Shown here piece after piece: positions 56,241 to 64,000 of a DNA stretch of 64,000 bases. Within the stretch, counting starts at the first letter, position 1; every line of letters starts with the position of its first letter. Source of the DNA: Datura wrightii (taxonomy: Eukaryota; Streptophyta; Magnoliopsida; Solanales; Solanaceae); NCBI GenBank assembly GCA_035772735.1, contig JASDFA010000001.1, forward strand, positions 76,596,001 through 76,660,000, in the 5' to 3' direction. The notes beneath the pieces were generated by a model. That model saw only the letters and a program-made list of their open reading frames with translations. It had not been told where the DNA came from and ran no database searches. A program made the translations under genes and the position numbers.

Positions 56241-56255
56241 AACCCCCAAACTTAA
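56241..56255 (-). promoter_or_regulatory. Polypurine tract of element F
   Basis: On the minus strand TTAAGTTTGGGGGTT directly before the LTR start TGATGAATTGG. A second similar word (CTAAGTTTGGGGTGTG) lies at 57147-57162. Confidence 0.8.
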
Positions 56256-58639
56256 ATCATTATTTGTCCTCAAGTAATACAATACTCATTTATTGAGAAT
56301 ATTCCACCTCTACTCACAATTATACCTTGCAAATTACCTGGATTATGACAACCCAAAATACTTATCATGCTCACCGAAAAAGAGAAGAAAATATCCTAAA
56401 AGACCAAAACAATGAACATGTTTCAAATAGGCAACCACTTTCCACCAAGCAAAGCTTATGAAGGGAATCATTTAGCAAACCAAGGGCATTGCTCAACCAA
56501 GAAACACACATAGCATCTCAAGTTATAATTAGTGCAAATTCAAAGCTTACCTTAGAGTTTACACTCTTTGTGCCTATTTCCACATTAACTCTGAATGCTC
56601 TTGCTTCTCCAAAAAGGAATGATGCCACTCACCAAAATAAGGATCCCTATTCTTTTGGTCATGTGATCATTTGAATGCACACAAGGGATATTTTGGAAAA
56701 GACACTCACACTCACTCTCTCAAAAGAAATCTTCATCCATACACTTAACCCATAGGGTTGCCCTTCATGTAATTCTCCACTAATGTAGAGTAGCTGCACA
56801 TCGAATCATTTAGGGCTTGCGGGTTATGATGTAGGCTCGGGATAAGGGTAGGATGAAAATTCGGCTATAGTGACTAGATCCTCCCTAATGTTTTTTGTGA
56901 GCATACCTTACATCAATTCCACTCACTTCAACTTGTTACTCTTCTTTCCTTGTTGATGACTTTCATTCCTTTAACAATCCCCCTTATAACCCCTTTGGCT
57001 TTCACAACTAACCTTATCACCTCAAGAGGAAACAACGGTTCACACAAATTGTCTTTTTCTTTTTGATTTATCCTTTGGTGCATTTTGACACAAGGCGGTT
57101 TTCCCCTCTCACTATAATTTTTATCTTTTCCTTTTGTTTTGCACACCCCAAACTTAGGCTTTTGCCTCATTTCTCAAAATTTTTATCACTCCCTATTTCT
57201 TAGGCTTTAAGCCTCATTTCATCACTTATCTTGTCACTAGCATTTTGGGAGAATGGGGGCCAAAAAGAGGTATTAAGAAAGGTATTAAGGCTTGTAATGT
57301 GGTTTCCAAAGAAAGGGTCTAAGGCTCAACATTGGATAACAAGGATCAATGCTCATGGAGGGCATATGGTTGAAGTGACTAGACAAAGGAAAGCCTAAAC
57401 TCATGTTCTTGGCACAACTACATCTAGGATTTCACCTTGAATCACATTTGGGGAAAGTTCTAGATAAGATGTAATGCGTGAGATTCATCAAATATTTCCT
57501 CACTACACAAGGCATCACCCTTAAAGGGTCTACAAGAGTCATTCTCAACACAAGATACCAAATTAGGACATCAAAGCAGGCAAACACCATAAGTCAAGCA
57601 AAGAATTTACAATGTATGACAAAGAATGCTATGCTACGGTGTCCAGACTTGCTCATTATCTTCATCTTCATGCCCTTGTTTCAACAAATCCATTTCAACA
57701 ATTTTTTTCAGTAGTGTCTCTCAAACCAACTTCACAAAAAGACTCAAAGCAGCATGACATTTTCCCTTAAGAATGTCGTCACTCAATCCATCATAGGGAA
57801 ATACAAACCCGATTCAACAACAAAAATAAACAAAAAAATAAAAGAATGCTCCTTGGGAAAGAACCATGGTCAAAAGAAAACCCTCAGAGTTTTAAGTTCT
57901 ACACTACTATTTACAGTAGCAAAAAAGAACAAGACTTAGGGGTCATTTTATTCAAGATTTTCAAGATTTTACAATTTAAAATCAAGACCTCATTTAGTTA
58001 CTAATCATCCATCATAAAAAACTGAATCAAATCATTAATTTCATTCAAAACAAGACATACCCAACAAGGGCAATCATCAATCACTTAAATAACAGAATAG
58101 CCCGATAAAGGCTGGACTTACTCAAACTCAAATAAAAAAATAAGAACATCAAAAGAAACATCCATCCCTGGCCCTCTCATCAATTGCACTCATCCCTCTC
58201 CCACTTAAGAGAATACATTGTCCCTAATGTAAATATGCAAAAGGGAAAGGGACAAGGAACTCCCTAAGTGGGTCACTCCTCTTCATTGTCATTATCTACC
58301 TCACCACCACTGCTGCTGGCCTCACCTAGACAAGAGAAATCATCTCTCAGACCTTCAAAAAGATCATCAATTGTCCCTCAAACTAAGGAAGGAGCAGCCA
58401 TTGCAGCATCCAAGGCGCTCATGTCCGGCACTTATACTTAAGCCTGACTCTTCCACTCATGTACCTTGGTTGGGAGGGAAGTAACCGCCCCTTCCACTGC
58501 ATCTATCCTCTTGCATAGCATGGCGACACTCTTGTACAATGACTTGAGCTCCTTCATAATTGTTTTGGCAATGAGTGTTGGGAGGCTCTTAGCGAATCAT
58601 TAGAGTTGGCTTTCGTGCGAGTTTTTCATCTCCACAAGT
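56256..58639 (-). other. 3' non-coding region of element F
   Basis: A/T-rich, with no convincing gene on either strand; short ORFs here lack motifs. It includes the second PPT-like word at 57147-57162 and a T/C-rich stretch at 56930-57200. It resembles 29466-30954 in layout. Confidence 0.55.
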
Positions 58640-59710
58640 CTATGGAGACAACTTGGCTGAAAGGATTGTGGAGGGGGAGATGCTCCCCATTGAGGCATGC
58701 CTCCTGATGCTTGTCTTGACATTTCTAGCTGGGGCACATGACTCTGGGGCGTGTGGCAGTTGATCTAACTCATGGGAGAGGGATTCTTCTTGCACTCTAA
58801 AGGCATGCACTCTCTTTCTTTTCATTGCCAGTGCCTCGGCATCTCTCTTCTGCTCAATGTCTATCACTCTTGAAGCAGTGGAAGGAGTTTCATTAGGGAA
58901 TAGAGGCATCCCAGCTGCTGTGCAAAGCTAGGATATCAAGACGGTGTAGGGCATTGAGGTACTAGACTACCGGGCCTTCTTCTTCATTTGCTGAGCAACA
59001 ATTTCCCCAAAGTTAATAGAGACTCCCGTCATTATGCAAGCAATAAGGATAGTGGTTTCAAGGCTGACCCTCTGCTCTTTTTTATAGGGGATGATCCAAG
59101 CGCAAACAAAATCTAGCCATAGCTTGGCCTCGAACTTCAGGTCGTGGCGAGATATTTCGCCACCCATTGAGGCCGAAAGAGGATTGCCAACAGCGATGAT
59201 GCGGGCTACCCAAGCGAACTGATCCTTCATATCAGCCACCCATGCCATGTACTCTGTAGCGGAGTCGATTTCATCCTCCCAAAACAAGTAATTTATGGCA
59301 GCGGGGTTATATCAACTTCCACTCCCTGAATCATCACTGATGGCAAGCATGGGAAATCATCCACTTTGCCCATTCATACTCTCTTGTCGGGCCTGATATG
59401 AGGCACATAATTCTATTACCAAGATGGGGTAGTAGGACGGGAGAGGGTTGGTAAATGCATGCCAATGCCTATCGGTGAACTGCACAGTAATGTTGGGAAA
59501 ATCACCTTTCAACCCTGCCAAGTCAAACCGCTTCTCCATGGTGATTGATCGGCCTTGACAAATGACGTAGTTCTCTTGCATGTTGGTCACATAGAAGATT
59601 ATTTCCTCCTTGGTGTAGGCCCGTGGTGGGACAGCCTTTGCCTTGCCCTTGCCCTTGCTAGAAGATGAGGCAGGGGCTTTTCCCTTTCCTGTGTTCCTTA
59701 ATGAAGACAT
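58640..59710 (-). pseudogene. env-like ORF of element F
   Basis: Best copy of this ORF in the window. ATG at 59710 starts MSSLRNTGKGKAPASSSSKGKGK, a basic low-complexity N-terminus. GRSITMEKRFDLAG, DFPNITVQFTDRHWHAF and ELCASYQA follow. After a stop near 59357 and a one-base shift comes INYLFWEDE, WVARIIAVGNPL, KLWLDFVCAWIIPY and ILIACIMTGVSINFGEIVAQQMKKKAR to 58967. A charged tail (IDIEQKRDAEALAMKRKR) ends at 58640. From memory this is the domain named putative plant transposon protein. I see no signal peptide or membrane segment, so a true envelope role is unsupported. Confidence 0.82.
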
Positions 59711-61196
59711 GATTTGTTGTTATGTAATAATGATGTTAGTGATAGCTATTTGAAGATCAAAAAAAAAAAACTGGTCTGAGGAAGAACATAGAAACAAGGG
59801 AAAACCAAACAATCATTTAAAGAACCAATAGCACTGGCGGAGGACGACGGTTTGCAGAAGGGATTTCTCGGACGTTGATTGCCGCCTATGCCCTACAGAC
59901 AACTGGGCAACTAGGGAGGTTTTCAGTGGTTAAGCGGCGATTTGCCGGTCCAGGTTCATGAACTGCCGATATAGCGCAGGATCCACTTAGGGGCTTGAAT
60001 TCAGCGTTCCATCGGCGATTCGCCGAATATGACCAGCGTAACGCCGGACCCCATCGTCCCCAAATTTTAAACATACTATTCACAGACACCCATTAACACA
60101 CACTCATACCCAACATAATAAATTCAGCACTACTTCATTCAAACACATACTCATTATGTTTAGGCCTTAAGAATGGTATCACCGGTCTATCATCAGGCAA
60201 AACATTGCATTTTATGCAATTGTGTTACTCAGACTTCACTCTTTTCAAAATTTCATACACAAAAGCACATATTCCCCATTCTATTCAACAACCATAGCAT
60301 ATTCATGAGTTTAATAAGGAGGGAAACAAAATATTACTCCTTAATAATGAAGCACCAATGATAATATTAAGACAAGGGCAAGAGAATTTTTACCAAATTG
60401 GAGGATTGCTTGCACACTTGACTACAAAAAGCTTGACTAGATCTTGCAATGGCACCTTGAGATATATGTAGTAGAGGAATAAAGTGTGAGCGAAGTGAGT
60501 GTGTTAGTGAAATATGGAGGGGGGTTTATAGGTGAAAAATGAAAGTTTTATAGGTTGAGGGGAAGGTGGAGAGTTTAATGTGGGTGTGTTAGTGGGAAGT
60601 GGGAAGGTAGAAAGATTGAAAATAGGTGAATATGGGGAAATGGGAATGTTGGGTAATGCAGAGACATGAATGGAATGCAAAAATGGTGGAAAAAGGGGAA
60701 CTAGGGCAATATTTGTAGAATAGGACGACTGATCATGTATTTGGGATTTTGTGGGCCAGCTTTTTTTAAATTCTATTTTGCAATAAACTCCTACCTCGAC
60801 TAACATGTCATCAGCAGTTTGCTGAATCACACCGTTGGTCCGTCTTTTTAATTTTATTTGCCATGTATTTTGTGCCGATTTATCTATTGCTCAGATGGAG
60901 ATCCACCAGTTACCCGCCGCTTTTATGCTCAGGCTTTAGGTCCTCTATTCTCCATCGGCAACCCACCGCGGTCCACGAATTCATTTCGGCGGTTCGCCGA
61001 TGTGTCCGGCGATCTTTTCAATCCAAACCTCGGCCTTCTATTTTGTGCTTTCCTTCCTCGGCGACTCGCGCTTCTAGACCGGTGGCTCACCGGTCCCTCT
61101 CTATTCCTTCCTTCCTGGTTTTTTTCTCTCTTTATTCCTCATTACACAGTTCCTACAAAAACAAAAACAACGAAGACATCAAATAATTCACTTAAC
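59711..61196 (-). other. pol-env spacer of element F with keyword repeats and TATA-like box
   Basis: GGCGGTTCGCCGATG-type words cluster at 60820-61110 and 59830-60060, the same words as in F's LTR. A minus-strand pyrimidine-rich stretch at 60490-60650 holds a TATA-like TATAAAAC (60545-60552). An A12 run (59760-59771) lies just upstream of the env-like ATG. The plus-strand ORFs at 60858-61226 are shadows. Confidence 0.6.
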
Positions 61197-61197
61197 A

Positions 61198-61245
61198 CTT
61201 GGGTTGCCTCCCAAGAAGCGCCTTAGTCAATGTTATGGCACGACG
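61198..61245 (-). promoter_or_regulatory. Conserved post-pol block with hairpin, element F
   Basis: Minus strand: CGTCGTGCCATAACATTGAC then GCGCTTCTTGGGAGGCAACC. CTTGGG and CCCAAG form a 6-bp stem around AGGCAA. It follows the protease directly, since pol is missing. Confidence 0.65.
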
Positions 61246-61368
61246 TAGACCTTTTTTTTAACAACTCGTTTCCAACAAGTCATCCTCTGACTCCATCTCC
61301 TTCATCTCCCATCCCTTGTCCTTATCTTCACTTTCCAATACTCCAACCACCTTGCATTCGGGGGCGTT

Positions 61369-61941
61369 TCAGCTGATGGGCACCACTTTGAAGGTGACCT
61401 CCTCACTTTTAACTTGAAATTTTAGCTCTCCAAGCTTCACGCCGACCATGGCTCTCCCCATAGCCAACAATGGTCTTCCCAAAATAATGGGAACCTCTTC
61501 ATCCATCTCACAATCCAAAATAACAAAATCAGACAGTAGAATAAACTTGTCCACTCTTACCAACACATCTTCTAACACTCCTACCGGTCTTTTTATTGAC
61601 CTATCTTCTATTAGCAGCCTCATTGATGTTTGTTTCATTCATTCGAGTCTCAATTTCTTGAAAATGAGCAGGGGAATCAAATTTACACTGGCGCCAAGAT
61701 CACATAGAGCCTTTTTAAATACACATATCCCAATTGTACATGGGATTGTGAAAGCTCCGATGTCATCCCATTTGGGGGCAAGATTACTCATCATTACCGC
61801 ACTACAATGGTGCATTTTCTCTTCATTGCCTGCATCAACAACCTTTTTCTTCTTCATCAAATCATTCATAAACATTGCATAACCGTGCATTTGGAGTAAA
61901 ACATCCACTAATGGTATGTTTATGGAAAACTTGCTAAACAT
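61369..61941 (-). pseudogene. gag-protease junction and aspartic protease of element F
   Basis: Minus-strand frame from 61941: KFSINIPLVDVLLQMHGYA, IGAFTIPCTIGICVFKKAL, then the active site C-DLGASVNLIP with Asp at codon 81. A single TGA at 61641-61639 interrupts the same frame, which resumes MRLLIEDRSIKRPVGVLEDVLV, FVILDCEMDEEVPIILGRPLL and VTFKV. It is the Athila-type retropepsin that matures Gag. Apart from the one stop it looks complete. Pol should follow but does not. Confidence 0.86.
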
Positions 61942-62013
61942 GTCAACAAACTTTCTAAACTGGCCATCCTTCTTTTTCTTGGCCAGCCGTTGTGGATAAG
62001 GAGGTGAGATTCT

Positions 62014-63590
62014 TTATTCAACCTTGTCATTAATCGGGGCCTTCATGGACTCATCAATATCAGCATGTGAGAGGATTTCATCCTCCTTTCCCTCTCTTTC
62101 CACATCAATCTTTTCTTCATTCTTTGGAGTTATTTGTGTTTTGTTGGCTTCATCTTCTTCAACTGCTTTTGGGTTATCAACCTCATTAGGCTTTACCAAA
62201 GCATATCCAATCACTTTGACACTCCTAGTGACAATATCCAAACATTGACCATCTTTCGTGGGATTAGGCATTGTGTCACTAGGTAGTGTTCCCTTCATCC
62301 GGGGGTTCATTTGAGTCAACAAGTAATTCATTTGGTCCTACAAATGCTTGATGGAGGAGGAAATGTAAACTCACTATTTGCGAGAGGTTAGACACCTCTT
62401 CTCTTAATTCTTTAAACCCACTCTCGGTCGATCGACCTTCTTCAGAAATCTCGATAGCATTTCTTCAATTTTCGAATTACCCCTATCACTCGCACCCCGC
62501 TGATTGTGGGGATTCCCAACCTTTGGAGGGGGAACATATGGGTTCGAACTCCGGTGGTAGCAATCACTCTCTTGGTTTGGCTCTCTATTGCCCCGCCTTT
62601 CATTCCTCTCAGGCCATCCTTGTGGTTCACGATTTCTCCAACCCTGGTTGTCACCCCTTGGGCACCACGGGCCTTGGTTTGATCCCTGGAAGCCAAGTCG
62701 AGGACCTCCCATTTGGTTGCCCATATATTGGCATTCTTCTTCATATCTTTGCGGTGATGACTCTCCCTCATATTGTAAGGGACCTTCAATTCCCACGGCA
62801 TTCACCACCTTTGGCCCTGCTCCCATCACATGTTTGGTCATCAATTCTAGTTATGTCATCATTTTGGAAATATTTTCATCCTACTCTTCATCCCGTTTTG
62901 TAACTCAAGTGCTAATGCACTTAAATGATCTCATGAGTGGACACACTTGTTTCTCCTGTGTGCCAAGCTCTATTGGTCTTCATCATTCTATCTAGGAGGG
63001 TTTTGGCCAATCCATATGTTTGAACCATAATAGAACAACCAGCTAGGCTGTTAGCCATAGACTTATTGATTGAATCAAGGGCCCCGTAGAAGCTTTGGAG
63101 AAGCACCTCCATCCGACAATCTATGATTTGGGAAAAGAGAAACCTTCTTTTTAAACTTTAACCATGGCTCGTGTGAAGGCTCTCCCAGTTCTTGCCTGAA
63201 ATTTGTAATATCATCCCTCTGCTGAAGCATCTTTGACGGAGGGAAAAATGGTCCAAAAAGGCCTCGGTTAGCTCCTTCCATGAAATAATACATCCTGGAG
63301 GGAGTTCCTCTAGCCACATTATTGCCTCCCCCGTCAATGAAAAAGGAAAGAGTCTCAACCTGATTGGCTCTTGACTGATATTTGTTATATTAAAGGGCTG
63401 ACATATTTCCAAGAACTTTCTCAAATGACTATTTGCATCCTCGCTTGGTTTTCCGCCGAAAATCCCCTTCATTTGCAACAAGTGAAGCATGGTGATTGTG
63501 ACATGAAACACTGCATTTCCTACCATCGGTGGTAGGCGAATGGCTCCTGCAACTCCGGCATCATCGGATTATTTCCTTGAGTTCCATGTT
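62014..63590 (-). pseudogene. gag of element F
   Basis: The N-terminal part (63526-63158) is VGNAVFHVTITMLHLLQMKGIF, HLRKFLEICQPFNI, PIRLRLFPFSLTGEAIMWLEELP and SWKELTEAFLDHF, then PSKMLQQRDDITNFRQELGE in another frame. A middle part with MMTKHVMGAGP (62844) leads into a Gly/Arg/Asn-rich stretch with PWCPRGDNQGW, and NPRMKGTLPSDTMPNPTKDG (62310-62250) continues to TRSVKVIGY and an acidic tail. It is Athila-type gag, with no CCHC knuckle seen. Broken by about four stops or shifts. Confidence 0.85.
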
Positions 63591-63732
63591 ACCTTCTAAT
63601 GAGCTATCCCCTACTTGAGAGTGATGACTCATATGGTTATGAGATCCTAATCAACACAACAAACTCATGTTAAGTAGCTACGATGCAAAACTATTTCAAC
63701 TTAACAGTCAACACCAGAATATCAAGCAATAG

Positions 63733-63750
63733 CCCCCGGCAACAGTGCCA
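63733..63750 (-). promoter_or_regulatory. Primer-binding site of element F
   Basis: Minus strand TGGCACTGTTGCCGGGGG, four bases after the LTR end. It is close to the tRNA-Asp-type site TGGCGCCGTTGCCGGGG known for Athila elements, with two changes. Confidence 0.8.
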
Positions 63751-63754
63751 TTTT

Positions 63755-63775
63755 TGATAACGTCCAAAATATATC
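63755..63775 (-). repeat. Remnant of 5' LTR of element F
   Basis: TGATAACGTCC followed by AAAATATATC, matching 54645-54665 with one difference. After 63775 the sequence departs completely, which marks the insertion of K. Confidence 0.8.
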
Positions 63776-64000
63776 TGATCTTGGGCATAATTACATGCCA
63801 AAGTGATACTTTATAACTTAGTTTTGTCTTGTTTATGTATTTAATTATGTACATTTTCATGCCTTTTTATATAAATGAGAAGAAATATTAACCAACATGA
63901 TTAGTCTTTGTTTTTGAAGGAAATAATGCATTGGAGGACCCAATCTATGATTTGGTGAAGTGGAGGAATGATATCGGGAGCGAAACATCAAAGTTGGAAT
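63776..64000 (+). mobile_element. Element K: start of an Athila-like LTR (plus strand)
   Basis: Begins TGATCTTGGGC exactly where F's LTR alignment breaks. The TTCATGCCTTTTTATA and TTTGTTTTTGAAGG words are in the order seen at the starts of the G and F LTRs, so the orientation is probably plus. Only 225 bases are visible and nothing is coding. Confidence 0.55.

Larger units (their letters stand above)
54645..63775 (-). mobile_element. Element F: pol-less Athila-like element
   Basis: Minus-strand order: 5' LTR (only 63775-63755 before K interrupts), primer site 63750-63733, gag, protease, post-pol block 61245-61198, spacer, env-like ORF 59710-58640, 3' region, purine tract 56255-56241, 3' LTR 56240-54645. 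RT, RNase H and integrase are absent. It lies in the gag of D; the adjacent five bases are AACAT (54640-54644), and the other flank is outside the window. It is a different family from C and D but has the same gene set. Confidence 0.85.

Noticed and set aside
56928..57170. Lys-rich minus-strand ORF of 80 codons
   Set aside because: Reading of the pyrimidine-rich 3' region of F; no conserved counterpart in D.
60858..61226. Plus-strand ORFs of 122 and 107 codons
   Set aside because: They run antisense through F's spacer and end in the reverse of its post-pol block; no motif of their own.
61448..61882. Plus-strand ORF of 144 codons
   Set aside because: Antisense to the nearly intact protease of F, which has the real motif.
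62523..62995. Plus-strand ORFs of 126 and 135 codons
   Set aside because: Antisense to the Gly/Arg-rich gag part of F, which has few stops in any frame.
1..64000. Host genes, tRNA, rRNA, organelle DNA or pararetrovirus insertions
   Set aside because: No cloverleaf, rRNA core, plastid gene or pararetroviral movement or coat domain was recognised; every long stretch fits an LTR element.

Overview
The window looks like plant nuclear heterochromatin and contains no gene I can assign to the host. It is a single nest of Ty3/Gypsy LTR retrotransposons. Two kinds occur: chromovirus-like elements (Tekay/Del type: initiator-Met-tRNA primer site, gag-pro-RT-RH-INT order, chromodomain-like tail) and Athila-like elements (tRNA-Asp-like primer site, gag, DxGASVNL protease, extra env-like ORF after pol). 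Long LTRs of 1.6-2.8 kb, these lineages and the A/T-rich sequence suggest a eudicot, perhaps Solanaceae; the species is an inference from general resemblance. No rRNA, tRNA, CRISPR or bacterial feature was seen. Nearly all coding remnants carry stops and frameshifts.

Layout, with elements named here A-M. H is the outermost element seen (LTR remnant and gag at 17723-20283). B (2120-17722, +) sits in H's LTR. A (2328-10413, +) sits in B's leader, flanked by CCTAG direct repeats. C (1-2119, -) sits in B's left LTR. On the other side, J (LTR from 20284, -) interrupts H's gag. G (from 21481, +, Athila-like with pol) interrupts J's LTR. D (from 27805, -, Athila-like without pol) interrupts G's env-like ORF. 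Inside D lie E (33353-51440, +, gag-only chromovirus relative), a solo LTR M (51798-52866, +) and F (54645-63775, -, second pol-less Athila-like element). L (38873-49768, +, full-length chromovirus) splits E's right LTR. K starts at 63776 inside F's 5' LTR. The nest is at least six levels deep (H>J>G>D>E>L), which gives a relative order of insertion.

How the parts would have worked together: in A, B and L, gag forms the particle, protease matures the polyprotein, RT/RNase H copies RNA primed at the Met-tRNA site, integrase inserts the copy and the chromodomain-like tail may steer it to heterochromatin. E keeps only LTRs, primer site, gag and polypurine tract. D and F keep gag, protease remains and the env-like ORF but lack RT, RNase H and integrase, so both must have been mobilised by relatives; G is a relative that still has pol.

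The most interesting signals are not single genes. (1) Each Athila-like family has its own repeated short keyword motif, found both in U3 just upstream of a TATA box and again in the pol-env spacer, which suggests an internal promoter for the env-like ORF. (2) A block of about 45 bases with a hairpin is conserved right after pol in three diverged families. (3) Arrays of hairpins and 40-bp units lie inside the LTRs of L and E. (4) L has a perfect 259-bp tandem duplication in gag.
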